DNA of 58,178 bases from the NCBI GenBank assembly GCA_902776375.1, contig CACYPV010000009.1:1-58178 (forward strand). Direction: 5' to 3'. Both the position numbers and the translations under genes were made by a program. Shown piece by piece: positions 7,759 through 15,151 of the stretch. Source of the DNA: an uncultured Ruminococcus sp. Lineage in GTDB: Bacteria > Bacillota > Clostridia > Oscillospirales > Acutalibacteraceae. How positions within the stretch are numbered: the stretch's first letter is position 1; each line of letters opens with the position of its first letter. The notes under the pieces were generated by a model. The model ran no database searches, had not been told where the DNA came from, and saw only the letters and a program-made list of their open reading frames with translations.

Positions 7759-8178
7759 TTATTCCTCGGCGATCTCGGGAAGCTCGCTTGTGCAGTGCGG
7801 GCAGCGGGTAGCCTTGATATCGATCTCGGTGCAGCAGAACGGGCAGACCTTTGTAGTGGGAGCAGGCTCTTCTTCCTTCTTCTTTCCGAGCGACATAAGC
7901 TTGTTGATTCCCTTAACCATAAGGAAAATGATAAGCGCCATGATCAGGAAGTTGATGATAGCGGTGATGAATTTACCATACATGATGTTTGCGCCGTTGA
8001 CTTCAACAGACAGGTCGCTGAAATCCATTCCGCCGAAGATGCCAAGCACCGGAGAAATGATGTCGTCGGTCAGCGAGGTGACGATAGCGCCGAACGCGCC
8101 GCCGATGATAACGCCGACTGCCAGATCCATGACGTTGCCGCGCATGACAAATTCTTTAAATTCCTTTACGATTTTCAT
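7759..8178 (-). CDS. mscL: large-conductance mechanosensitive channel MscL with zinc-ribbon tail
   Basis: This 139-aa protein begins with the MscL signature ([20 protein letters not shown]), with a first transmembrane helix at about 14-45 and a second near 68-90. The channel opens under membrane tension to release solutes during hypo-osmotic shock. The C-terminus carries an extra four-cysteine zinc ribbon (Cys112, Cys115/116, Cys126, Cys129), a variant I recall from Clostridia MscL proteins. It has its own terminator and lies between inverted repeat arrays. Confidence 0.95.
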   Translation of the reverse strand: MKIVKEFKEFVMRGNVMDLAVGVIIGGAFGAIVTSLTDDIISPVLGIFGGMDFSDLSVEVNGANIMYGKFITAIINFLIMALIIFLMVKGINKLMSLGKKKEEEPAPTTKVCPFCCTEIDIKATRCPHCTSELPEIAEE

Positions 8179-8239
8179 TGTAGATGTTCCTTCTTTCCTT
8201 ATATTTTAGCAGACAAAGCTGCAATTGTTTAAAAAGATG

Positions 8240-8323
8240 AAAATTACAAATTACAAATTGCAAGTTATTTTTCATTCGTTGATGGTTTATTAACTTGACA
8301 TTTGTCATTTGTCACTTGTAATT
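8240..8323. repeat. paired heptamer arrays, right arm (inverted)
   Basis: An ATTACAA run (8240-8264) and an ATTTGTC run (8294-8323) form the mirror image of the arrays at 6854-6934. Together they make a very long interrupted inverted repeat around two genes. Confidence 0.75.
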
Positions 8324-8337
8324 CAAATGTTCAAAAC

Positions 8338-9561
8338 TCAAAGTACCGCCTTGTGGAAGGTCTTTTTGCCCTTCTTTATTATGACGTGGCCTTTGCCGAA
8401 CGCGTCCTTCGCCACGGTGGCGTACACGTCGGTGATCTTCTCGTCGTCTACCGAGATACCGCCCTGCTCGATAAGGCGTCTGCCCTCTTTCTTCGAGGGG
8501 ATCAGACCGCACTTTGAAAGCAGGTCTAGGATAGCCACAGAGCCGTCGGTGAAGTCGTCGTCGGAAAGCTGAGTGGAGGGCATGTTGTCGGTGTTCTGCT
8601 TGCTGCCGAACAGCGCGCGCGCCGCCTCCTGAGCCTTGTCGGCTTCTTCCTTGCCGTGGATGAGGTTAGTCAGCTCGTAGGCGAGGATCTCCTTAGCCTT
8701 GTTGATCTCGCTGCCCTCAAGCTTTGCGAGCTCCTCGATCTCCTCGAGCGGCAGGAAGGTCAGCATTTTAAGGCATTTTACAACGTCGGCGTCGTCGACG
8801 TTGCGCCAGTACTGATAGAAGTCGTAGGGGCTGGTCTTTTCGGCAGAAAGCCAGACCGCGCCGGACTGGGTCTTGCCCATCTTCTTGCCCTCGGAATTGA
8901 GCAGCAGGTTGATGGTCATGGCGTAAGCGTCCTTCCCGAGCTTGCGCCTGATGAGCTCGGTGCCGCCGAGCATGTTGCTCCACTGGTCGTCGCCGCCGAA
9001 CTGCATGTTGCAGCCGTAGCGCTGATAGAGGGCGTAGAAGTCGTAAGACTGCATTATCATGTAGTTGAACTCGAGGAAGCTGAGTCCGCGCTCCATGCGC
9101 TGCTTGTAGCACTCGGCGGTCAGCATCCTGTTGACGCTGAAGCAAGCGCCCACCTCGCGAAGCAGCTCGACATAATTGAGGTCGAGCAGCCAGTCGGCGT
9201 TGTTTACAAGCATAGCCTTGCCGTCCGAGAAGTCGATGAATTTGCTCATCTGCTCCTTGAAGCAATCGACATTGTGCTGAATGGTTTCCTTCGTCATCAT
9301 TTGGCGCATGTCGGTGCGTCCCGACGGGTCGCCGATCATGGCGGTGCCGCCGCCGATAAGGGCGATGGGCTTGTTGCCCGCCATTTGCAGACGCTTCATA
9401 AGGCAAAGCGCCATAAAGTGACCCACATGCAGGCTGTCCGCCGTGGGGTCAAAGCCTATGTAGAAAACGGCTTTGCCGCTGTTTACAAGCTCTCTGATTT
9501 CCTTTTCATCAGTGACCTGCGCGATAAGTCCCCTCGCGACAAGTTCTTCGTATACTCCCAT
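8338..9561 (-). CDS. tyrS: tyrosyl-tRNA synthetase
   Basis: This 407-aa class I synthetase charges tRNA-Tyr. The HIGH-type motif is HVGHFMAL (about residues 46-53) after PTADSLHVG, the KMSKS-type motif is KKMGKTQSG, and the C-terminus is an S4 RNA-binding domain ([16 protein letters not shown]). Length and domain order are normal for bacterial TyrS. A consensus SigA promoter lies about 45 bp upstream. No T-box leader fits in the short 5' region, unlike many Firmicutes tyrS genes. Confidence 0.97.
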   Translation of the reverse strand: MGVYEELVARGLIAQVTDEKEIRELVNSGKAVFYIGFDPTADSLHVGHFMALCLMKRLQMAGNKPIALIGGGTAMIGDPSGRTDMRQMMTKETIQHNVDCFKEQMSKFIDFSDGKAMLVNNADWLLDLNYVELLREVGACFSVNRMLTAECYKQRMERGLSFLEFNYMIMQSYDFYALYQRYGCNMQFGGDDQWSNMLGGTELIRRKLGKDAYAMTINLLLNSEGKKMGKTQSGAVWLSAEKTSPYDFYQYWRNVDDADVVKCLKMLTFLPLEEIEELAKLEGSEINKAKEILAYELTNLIHGKEEADKAQEAARALFGSKQNTDNMPSTQLSDDDFTDGSVAILDLLSKCGLIPSKKEGRRLIEQGGISVDDEKITDVYATVAKDAFGKGHVIIKKGKKTFHKAVL

Positions 9562-9604
9562 TATTCATATCCCTTTCTATGGTTTTTTACAATTTACCTT
9601 ATCT

Positions 9605-9633
9605 ATTATAGTCTGTTTTTGTGCAAAGGTCAA
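9605..9633 (-). promoter_or_regulatory. SigA-type promoter of tyrS
   Basis: On the minus strand TTGACC (9628-9633) and TATAAT (9605-9610) are separated by exactly 17 bp. Confidence 0.85.
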
Positions 9634-9648
9634 GAGGTTTTTGTATAG

Positions 9649-9681
9649 AAAAAAAGACTGCCCATAAAAGCAGCCTTTTTG
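9649..9681 (-). terminator. intrinsic terminator ending the T7SS locus
   Basis: On the minus strand AAGGCTGC and GCAGTCTT form a stem with one G-T pair, followed by seven T. It lies between the DUF4176 gene and the tyrS promoter, so it isolates tyrS from the upstream operon. Confidence 0.75.
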
Positions 9682-9701
9682 GTTCGTTTTGAATTGTCCG
9701 G

Positions 9702-10007
9702 TTATTCGGCTTTAGGAACTATTGCGCCGTCAACGATTTCGAGCTCGCCGAGATTATCCAGGATATTTGTTCTGAAATTGATCTCTTCCTGATCCTGAAA
9801 ACCGATAAAGAATACCGTATCGATTGAATCCCTGTTAAAGAAATACATATTTTTAGAATCGATCATTCCCTCGGGGTAGGTGCAGCCTGCATAATCAAAA
9901 ATATCGTTTGTACCCGCCTTTGAAATGATTCTGCTGGTGATCATCAGTCTTTTTTCTCCGCCCTTTAGCAAAACTACAGAGCCGATTGGTAATAGATTTT
10001 TATACAT
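9702..10007 (-). CDS. DUF4176 family protein (T7SS-associated)
   Basis: This 101-aa protein begins YKNLLPIGSVVLLKGGEKRLMI and continues with YAGCTYPEGMID and an FIGFQDQEE segment, a pattern typical of DUF4176. DUF4176 proteins are small cytoplasmic proteins encoded beside T7SSb effector genes in Firmicutes. They may be chaperones or partners of the neighbouring effector, or immunity-like; neither is proven. Here it directly follows the candidate effector gene and is the last gene of the 30-kb locus. Confidence 0.85.
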   Translation of the reverse strand: MYKNLLPIGSVVLLKGGEKRLMITSRIISKAGTNDIFDYAGCTYPEGMIDSKNMYFFNRDSIDTVFFIGFQDQEEINFRTNILDNLGELEIVDGAIVPKAE

Positions 10008-10057
10008 AACGAAAACCTCCGTATTATAATTTTATCATATCTGGATCATTTTTTCAA

Positions 10058-11155
10058 CTATTGCCACGGGAATTTAAAGCCGCTCCAGTCGATTTTGAAT
10101 TTTATCGTACCGCCTAAAAACAATGATCCTCCTATTTCACCTTCGGCAGAGCTTCCGGTTACAGTGTAACCTGCTTCCGCTCCTACGCCAAACGCTTTTC
10201 CTTCTAAGCCGATATCGATATCGACGCCAAATATATTAATGCCGCCTGAAACTTCGCCCTTAAAGACATACGCTTCAGCTCCCACGCTCATCTCAACACC
10301 CGGTTGCAAATGCTCTTGCCCGTCTTTACCTTTTACCGGTATCATGCCGGCTCCTATTCTGGCGTCAGCCTCCGCGCCCAAAACCGTTCCGTCAGCTTTT
10401 GCGTGGATGTTGTTTTCATCTCCGCCGATTTGCAGTTTTGCTTCTCCCGATAAGGCCGAAGCCTCCGCCTCTGCTTTACCGTATATTTGCGGAGTAAGCT
10501 TTCCGTCATTGAATAATGAGGCTCCTATTTCGCCCTTGACGCTACCGTCAAGCACTTTTCCGGAAACCTCTCCGGAAAGCACTCCGTATTCGCCTTGTAA
10601 ATGGCCCTCGGCAACATAACCTTCCGCTGTTAATCCAAGATTGAGCCCCATATCATGAAGCTTACCATTTTTATACTCCATGCCGAAGCCTGTTTTGCTC
10701 TCGATCTCATATCCGAGAACGCTTCCTCCGACTGTTCCGACAGCTTCAACTCCCAAAAGAGTAGCCGCTCCCGTTAAATCACCTGAAGCTACGCTGCCCT
10801 TTATCTCATCGCCCGATACTAACTTATCCCAAAAGCTTTTTGCTGCTTCAACCTGTTCAACAGGTATAGCCTCGGCTTCGCCAACGAGCTCTTTTTCAGC
10901 GCGAATATAGGAGTTGGTTATCTGACGAAGTCCGCTGCTGAACTTTCTGATATGACCTGCCTGATTAACCAGGCTGCTCGATAGAGATTTTAGGTTTCTG
11001 CTTACGCTTTGAAGCGCGTCGGACGACATGCTTTGCGACAAAACATTCCGGCACGATTCAATACGTGAGGTAGATATCAGCAGTTTTCCGTAGATCCTGT
11101 TCAATTCGGTTTGTCTTTCGCTCATTCCCGACAGATTAATGTCAAATTCCGACAC
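10058..11155 (-). CDS. candidate T7SS effector: WXG100-like N-terminus plus glycine-rich beta-repeat domain
   Basis: This 365-aa protein starts at the GTG at 11155 (MSEFDINLSG), 7 nt after AGGAGG. Residues about 1-95 are helical like the neighbouring small proteins and end with NSYIRAEKEL, which contains YxxxE, the C-terminal secretion motif type of WXG100 partners. The tryptophan of the WxG turn is replaced (SMSSDAL). From about residue 110 the protein has alternating short beta-prone segments (EGHLQGEYGVLSGEVSG, KAEAEASALSGEAKLQIGG, ADARIGAG) ending in FKFPWQ. Similar Gly/Ala-rich repeat tails occur in polymorphic toxins and could form membrane-inserting strands, but no catalytic motif is visible. 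No obvious immunity gene follows other than the DUF4176 gene. Confidence 0.75.
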   Translation of the reverse strand: MSEFDINLSGMSERQTELNRIYGKLLISTSRIESCRNVLSQSMSSDALQSVSRNLKSLSSSLVNQAGHIRKFSSGLRQITNSYIRAEKELVGEAEAIPVEQVEAAKSFWDKLVSGDEIKGSVASGDLTGAATLLGVEAVGTVGGSVLGYEIESKTGFGMEYKNGKLHDMGLNLGLTAEGYVAEGHLQGEYGVLSGEVSGKVLDGSVKGEIGASLFNDGKLTPQIYGKAEAEASALSGEAKLQIGGDENNIHAKADGTVLGAEADARIGAGMIPVKGKDGQEHLQPGVEMSVGAEAYVFKGEVSGGINIFGVDIDIGLEGKAFGVGAEAGYTVTGSSAEGEIGGSLFLGGTIKFKIDWSGFKFPWQ

Positions 11156-11173
11156 GAGCCCACCTCCTGTCAA

Positions 11174-11488
11174 TTATAAATACGTACGTGTTTTCGCGAG
11201 ATTTACCGCTTCCATTTCCGCATCATATGTGCGTTTTGCAATTCTTTTGATCGTTTCTGCCGTTGAACTCAGCGACGAAACTATAGTATTTGAATTATTC
11301 TTAACGACTTCAAGCTTTCTGAGATATTGTTCCGCGTTGGCTCCTGTCCAGTCATGGCGGATCGAACTTGAAATATGTTCAATTTCCGAGACATATTTTT
11401 TTATTTCATTTGCAGTTTTCTCAAGTGAATTCGCCTGTCTGATCGCTTTTTCATAGTTCATGCGAATCATTATTACTGACTTTCCCAT
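11174..11488 (-). CDS. WXG100-like small helical protein
   Basis: This 104-aa protein has two predicted helices separated by HDWTGANAEQY, the WxG turn of the ESAT-6/WXG100 family. Near the C-terminus TYDAEMEA is only an approximate version of the YxxxE signal. It is the WXG100-like gene closest to the candidate effector and may be its heterodimer partner. The ATG at 11488 follows GAGGGG; an internal ATG (MNYEKAIRQ) is also possible. Confidence 0.8.
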   Translation of the reverse strand: MGKSVIMIRMNYEKAIRQANSLEKTANEIKKYVSEIEHISSSIRHDWTGANAEQYLRKLEVVKNNSNTIVSSLSSTAETIKRIAKRTYDAEMEAVNLAKTRTYL

Positions 11489-11502
11489 AAAACACCGCCC
11501 CT

Positions 11503-11820
11503 CTACGAAAGAATATTACTTTGAAGAGAATTAGATTGTTCTTGCGACTGGCGTTCTGCCGTGCTGTATAAGCCTGCCATTTTCAACAGATCATCAGGGT
11601 GCTCGCTCAAACGCGCAACAATTTCGTCACAGCCTTTTTTTATGTTTTGAAAAGCGATTTGATGCTTATCGCATGCCTGCCCAAGCCAATAGCTCTTTGT
11701 TCCTTTGATAATTTCGGATAAATGCTCTATCTGCTGCCGGATGTCCGAAATCGAACCCCTGACAGACTCAGCCTGACGAATCATTACGTCAGGTGATACT
11801 TTTAATGTAAATTCACTCAT
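11503..11820 (-). CDS. WXG100 family protein with YxxxE signal
   Basis: This 105-aa protein (MSEFTLKVSPDVMIRQ) follows AAGGAG by 7 nt; a GTG one codon earlier is too close to the ribosome binding site. The central turn is KSYWLGQACDKH (WxG), and the C-terminal helix carries GLYSTAERQ, a clear YxxxE secretion signal. It is probably secreted by the EssC-like ATPase as a homo- or heterodimer. Confidence 0.9.
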   Translation of the reverse strand: MSEFTLKVSPDVMIRQAESVRGSISDIRQQIEHLSEIIKGTKSYWLGQACDKHQIAFQNIKKGCDEIVARLSEHPDDLLKMAGLYSTAERQSQEQSNSLQSNILS

Positions 11821-11831
11821 CACGGTTCTCC

Positions 11832-12137
11832 TTAACGGTCTATCGAGGCAATAATACTGCTGACTTCTGCTTCACAACTGTTGTATTTATCTCTTGCTTT
11901 TTTCTCAAAGCTGTTAAATTCCTTAAGGCTTTTGATGGTTTTTTCAAGCTCAGTCAAATCGTCCGTATAAGCCAAACGAAAAGTTTCGCTCGCCGGTCCG
12001 TCCCACATAGTATCAAGCAGGATAAAATCATCCCTGATTTTTTTCAGCGCTTTTTCTATTGAAATAACCGCCGTTTCAACGCAGCCTATATCTGTATTAA
12101 GTGAATCTGTATTGGTTTTTATTCTGCTGATAGCCAT
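11832..12137 (-). CDS. WXG100-like protein with YxxxE signal
   Basis: This 101-aa protein begins MAISRIKTNTDS at the ATG at 12137, 9 nt after GGAG; the longer frame upstream lacks a ribosome binding site. The turn is DTMWDGPASETF (WxG), and the C-terminus has DKYNSCEAE, which fits YxxxE. It belongs to the tandem array of small T7SS substrates or partners. Confidence 0.85.
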   Translation of the reverse strand: MAISRIKTNTDSLNTDIGCVETAVISIEKALKKIRDDFILLDTMWDGPASETFRLAYTDDLTELEKTIKSLKEFNSFEKKARDKYNSCEAEVSSIIASIDR

Positions 12138-12156
12138 AATTGTCCACTCCGTCAAA

Positions 12157-12687
12157 TTAAAAATATACTTTTAAAAAGGTATTGCCGATTTTTATGGTAT
12201 CTCCGCTGCGAAGCTCCGTGATGTCGGTGATCATTTTTCCGTTAAGAAAGGTATGATTGGACGAATTGCAGTCGCTGATAAACAATCGGTCATTATAGAC
12301 GTTCAGGCAGCAATGGCGCGACGACACGCACTTGTCATTAATTACCAACATCACATTTTCGGCCGAGCGTCCTATTACAAATTCTCCGCGCACGGAAACA
12401 TCTTTAACGCTGCCTGTGTTCATATTCTGTATCTGTATATTGAATCCGCTGTTTTTTCCTCTTTTGTCTTCAGAGTAATAAACAGTTTTATTCATGGTGT
12501 ATTGTATCGCCTTAAGATAATTGTTGTCATCCTTTATCCTGCCGTCGTTTATATCGGCGCCGCCCGAGATATGTATGTCGGATGGCGCGCTTTTTCCGGA
12601 GCCAAAAATGAATCTGATCAGAATAACGGCAATAAAAACAATCAACGCCGCGATAATGATCATCAGCGCTATTATCCAACCATTCAT
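12157..12687 (-). CDS. FHA-domain membrane protein
   Basis: This 176-aa protein has one N-terminal transmembrane helix (about residues 4-29), a linker, and a C-terminal FHA domain (about 100-176) with GEFVIGRS, SSRHCCLN and DCNSSNHTFLNG, the residues that bind phosphothreonine. It would sit on the inner face of the membrane and dock to proteins phosphorylated by the two receptor kinases of this locus. It interrupts the run of WXG100-like genes. A relative with the same layout is encoded at 21655. Confidence 0.9.
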   Translation of the reverse strand: MNGWIIALMIIIAALIVFIAVILIRFIFGSGKSAPSDIHISGGADINDGRIKDDNNYLKAIQYTMNKTVYYSEDKRGKNSGFNIQIQNMNTGSVKDVSVRGEFVIGRSAENVMLVINDKCVSSRHCCLNVYNDRLFISDCNSSNHTFLNGKMITDITELRSGDTIKIGNTFLKVYF

Positions 12688-12691
12688 CTGC

Positions 12692-12997
12692 TCAAGTCTC
12701 CTTTTCCAGCGCCAGCCTTTTGGCTTCCTGTTCTATGATATACATTTTTGCGGAAACGCGTTGAATACGCTCGGCGTCCTCGCAGATCCGGTCATTAAGC
12801 TCGCTCACCTCAGCCACAAAGCTTCTGAATTTATCGGCAAACAGATCCGCCCGAGGGGACCTCCACGCGCCGGATAAAAGCATAAGCATATCGTTTGAAG
12901 GCGCAGTGATATCCTGACTTAGCCGCCGGACGATGTTATTAAGATTCTCGCAGGATGACTTGCTCAAGTCAAAATCATAGTGGATCACTTTATCCAT
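12692..12997 (-). CDS. divergent WXG100-like protein
   Basis: This 101-aa helical protein has SGAWRSPRADLF, where the WxG turn has Ser in place of Gly. The C-terminal helix has KMYIIEQEAK, which is near YxxxE but out of register by one residue. It starts just 12 nt after the 13010 gene ends, so it is cotranscribed with its neighbours. It is probably a partner subunit rather than a signal-bearing one. Confidence 0.75.
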   Translation of the reverse strand: MDKVIHYDFDLSKSSCENLNNIVRRLSQDITAPSNDMLMLLSGAWRSPRADLFADKFRSFVAEVSELNDRICEDAERIQRVSAKMYIIEQEAKRLALEKET

Positions 12998-13009
12998 CGG
13001 ACTTCACCT

Positions 13010-13336
13010 TCAGTTCAATACGGTATTCGGAAGCGACTCTGAATCGGCTTCGGCGTTGCGCTCCGCATCGGCGTAACGCGCGGATATTTCCTCAAGCTTC
13101 GCGATCTGAACGGAAACAGCTCTTTTTACCTCTTCAAAATCCTCCTGATCTTCGCGGAAAAAATCACGGAGCATACGCGAGCTTTCGGAACTCCAGCTAT
13201 AGCCGGAATTCCGAACCCTCTTATCCACATCGCACAGTATATTCAGCATTTTTTCAAAGCAAGACCTTGCGTGCTGAGCCTGACGAAGTATATTTTGCGG
13301 CGATGCCTCGATTTGATAAGATACATCTTTATTCAC
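13010..13336 (-). CDS. WXG100-like protein with YxxxE signal
   Basis: This 108-aa helical protein has GYSWSSESSRML (W-x-S turn) and, at the C-terminus, ARYADAERNAE containing YxxxE. Spacing to the neighbouring genes is short. The first helix begins with SPQNILRQAQHARSCFE, similar in rhythm to the 11503 protein, which suggests tandem duplication. Confidence 0.8.
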   Translation of the reverse strand: MNKDVSYQIEASPQNILRQAQHARSCFEKMLNILCDVDKRVRNSGYSWSSESSRMLRDFFREDQEDFEEVKRAVSVQIAKLEEISARYADAERNAEADSESLPNTVLN

Positions 13337-13371
13337 AACGCGCCTCCATAAATAAGCTTATGTTTTGCAGC

Positions 13372-13683
13372 TCAAAAGCTTTTTATTATCTCCTCTGCCG
13401 TCTGAGCGTTTTTTTCGTATTCGTCGGAGGCAAAGCGGTAATCATCGGCCAGCTTTTTCAAAACAGCGTCCACAGCATGAAGCGATTTCAAATCTTTTGC
13501 CAGACTCTCCAGATAATGCTCAAGCGCTTCGCCTTTCCAAAAGACCCTCAGTCCCGAAAAGCACTCCTCAAGCTCTTTGAGCAAACGGGAAAAGCTTTCG
13601 GCGTTATCTGTCAGCGCGGAACAATCCGCGCGAAGGCTCTGGGTATCTACTGTGATCTCAGTTGTTTTTCCTGCGCCGCTCAT
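13372..13683 (-). CDS. WXG100-like protein (WKG)
   Basis: This 103-aa protein starts at the ATG at 13683 (MSGAGKTTEI) that overlaps the stop of the preceding gene as ATGA. The turn is RVFWKGEALEHY (WxG). The C-terminal helix has DDYRFASDEYEKNAQ without an exact YxxxE. Because the 13680 protein has the YxxxE signal but no WxG, the two translationally coupled genes may encode one heterodimer, as with EsxA/EsxB or PE/PPE pairs. Confidence 0.8.
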   Translation of the reverse strand: MSGAGKTTEITVDTQSLRADCSALTDNAESFSRLLKELEECFSGLRVFWKGEALEHYLESLAKDLKSLHAVDAVLKKLADDYRFASDEYEKNAQTAEEIIKSF

Positions 13684-14030
13684 TCTATATTCCACCTAAC
13701 GTCGTTTAGTTTTTCAAGCAGCGACTCGGGAACAAATGCAGATTTTGCTCCCGGATTGCCGCCCTCGATATGCTCTGTGATCCTTTGCTCGCCGGAGGAA
13801 TACAGCTCGCATATTCTCAGCAAGGACAAACGCAGTCTTTTGGCTGTTTCCGCCTTTTCCTCCAGCGCCGCCGCGTTCCTTTTCAAGTCGGCGATAATAT
13901 CGTCGAGGCATTGGTTTGCAGATAATATTTTGCACTCCAGCTCAATATTCTCTTTTTCTTTTAATAAACGCGCGGCGATATTGTCGAGAGAATCAGCCAG
14001 CAGCATCAGTTTATCAATATTCAAATACAT
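13680..14030 (-). CDS. small helical T7SS protein lacking WxG but with YxxxE
   Basis: This 116-aa protein begins MYLNIDKLMLLADS at the ATG at 14030; the longer frame to 14078 has no ribosome binding site. It is all-helical and has no WxG turn, but contains CELYSSGEQR, an exact YxxxE of the same kind (LYSxxEx) as in its neighbours. Its stop codon overlaps the start of the WKG gene (ATGA), so the pair is coupled. It is either a signal-bearing partner or a specialised chaperone. Confidence 0.7.
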   Translation of the reverse strand: MYLNIDKLMLLADSLDNIAARLLKEKENIELECKILSANQCLDDIIADLKRNAAALEEKAETAKRLRLSLLRICELYSSGEQRITEHIEGGNPGAKSAFVPESLLEKLNDVRWNIE

Positions 14031-14097
14031 GAAATCACCAACGATAAAAGCTATAAACCGTATGCTTAACATGCACACGGTTTACTGGTTAGCTCCG

Positions 14098-14412
14098 TCA
14101 GGAAATAATTCCTGCTGTAAGAGAAGCGGCGTCCTCTGAGTTGGACTGTTCTGTTGAACGGTAGAGATTCGCCATCTGGGTAAGGTCGTTTACATGCTCC
14201 TGGATCATTCTGTTAAGAACCTGCAGATCAGCCTCAAGGCTTTTGAATTTTGTGATATATGCGGTAGAGGCGTCGCCTTCCCATGAAGAAGACATTGAGG
14301 TTACCATATTTATCATCTGGCTCACCAGATTGTTCATGTTTGAACCCTCGGTTCTGAATTCATCTGCTGTCGCTAACAGTTTATCAGGGGATACTTTAAT
14401 AGTGCCTGTCAT
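14098..14412 (-). CDS. WXG100 family protein, EsxA-like
   Basis: This is a canonical 104-aa WXG100 protein: first helix from SPDKLLATADEFR, turn SSSWEGDASTAY (WxG), and second helix ending NLYRSTEQSNSED (YxxxE) with a short tail. It is the closest match to EsxA in the window. It belongs to the first gene pair after the YukD gap and may be the main early substrate that activates the EssC-like ATPase. Confidence 0.93.
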   Translation of the reverse strand: MTGTIKVSPDKLLATADEFRTEGSNMNNLVSQMINMVTSMSSSWEGDASTAYITKFKSLEADLQVLNRMIQEHVNDLTQMANLYRSTEQSNSEDAASLTAGIIS

Positions 14413-14429
14413 TGCTGTCCTCTCCTTTC

Positions 14430-14729
14430 TTAGTAGCTTCTGGTTGAAGCGATCTCGGTGTTGGTGGTTTCGGTCTGCTCATAACGCAGGCAGATGTTTC
14501 TCAGGCGGTCGATATACTGAACGATCAGTCTGTAGAATTCTTCCATCTTGCCCCTGTCAATGTTGAACGCGTTATGGAAAGCGTCGTTCGCCTCGCCGGT
14601 CCACATTGAGTGAAGGCTCTGTTCCGAAGATACAAGCTTATCGATCGAAAGGTTGTACCTCGCGTTGAGCTCTGCCAATTCATCCGCCTGGCTTTTAAGA
14701 ACAGCGGGTGTGACTTTAAAATCTGACAT
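14430..14729 (-). CDS. WXG100 family protein, first of the array
   Basis: This 99-aa protein has HSMWTGEANDAF (WxG) and RYEQTETTN (YxxxE). It is the promoter-proximal gene of the small-protein array, with a good GGAGG before its ATG. A candidate promoter lies about 60 bp upstream, which would let the array be expressed more strongly than the machinery genes. It pairs naturally with the 14098 protein. Confidence 0.93.
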   Translation of the reverse strand: MSDFKVTPAVLKSQADELAELNARYNLSIDKLVSSEQSLHSMWTGEANDAFHNAFNIDRGKMEEFYRLIVQYIDRLRNICLRYEQTETTNTEIASTRSY

Positions 14730-14789
14730 AATTCATTCCTCCGTAAAGTTCATTTTTTATTAATCTCCGTTGATTCATCGGATGATTAT

Positions 14790-14820
14790 ATTATAGTCAA
14801 GAAAAGAAAAATAGTATCAA
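14790..14820 (-). promoter_or_regulatory. candidate promoter of the WXG100 array
   Basis: On the minus strand TTGATA (14815-14820) and TATAAT (14790-14795) are spaced by 19 bp, longer than ideal; overlapping TATAATATAAT gives alternative -10 boxes. It lies in the 172-bp gap after the yukD-like gene, the second-largest gap inside the locus. Confidence 0.45.
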
Positions 14821-14902
14821 AAACTGATAAATGACATGTTTTTTATGACAAACGGCATTTTTGACTGCTGTTTCGCACATATTGCGCGGTAAAAACAGTC
14901 TG

Positions 14903-15151
14903 CTATATCAGCATAAGCCTGTCTCCGCTTTTTACACCGTTTTCGTACAGGGAAAGCCCGCTTGAGATTATCCTGCTTTTTTCGGGCAGAAGCAGCATCA
15001 GATCGTTGACTTTTCCGCAGACCCTGCACTGCTCTTTTTGACATATAACCGAGCTTAGCTCCTCGATTATCACGCCGGCGGCAACATCCTCATTGAGCCT
15101 GAATTCATATTTTCGTTCCATTGAAGGGACATATATTTCAACCAAAATCAT
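14903..15151 (-). CDS. YukD/EsaB-like ubiquitin-fold protein
   Basis: This 82-aa protein starts at the ATG at 15151 (MILVEIYVPS); an upstream TTG is too close to the GAGG. It has the beta-grasp pattern of YukD/EsaB, a T7SSb component: a first hairpin (ILVEIYVPSMERKYEFRL), a helix after VAAGVIIEEL, and a final GLSLYENGVKSGDRLMLI strand. YukD homologues regulate T7 secretion without being conjugated to targets. It overlaps the preceding gene by 14 nt, so it is translationally coupled to the EssC-LytTR-unknown block. Confidence 0.85.
   Translation of the reverse strand: MILVEIYVPSMERKYEFRLNEDVAAGVIIEELSSVICQKEQCRVCGKVNDLMLLLPEKSRIISSGLSLYENGVKSGDRLMLI

Noticed and set aside
8656-9648. 330-aa plus-strand frame opposite tyrS
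   Set aside because: It is a shadow of the GC-biased third positions of tyrS (Val/Ala/Leu/Glu-rich), with no domain motifs. The same applies to frames at 4439-5314, 40814-41941 and 44584-45543.
9562-9648. T-box riboswitch upstream of tyrS
   Set aside because: The 5' leader is only about 40 nt from the promoter, too short for a T-box, and no T-box sequence is visible.
12955-14139. 394-aa plus-strand frame opposite the WXG100 array
   Set aside because: Composition is rich in Ser, Phe and Arg, there is no ribosome binding site, and it lies antisense to four convincing small genes.
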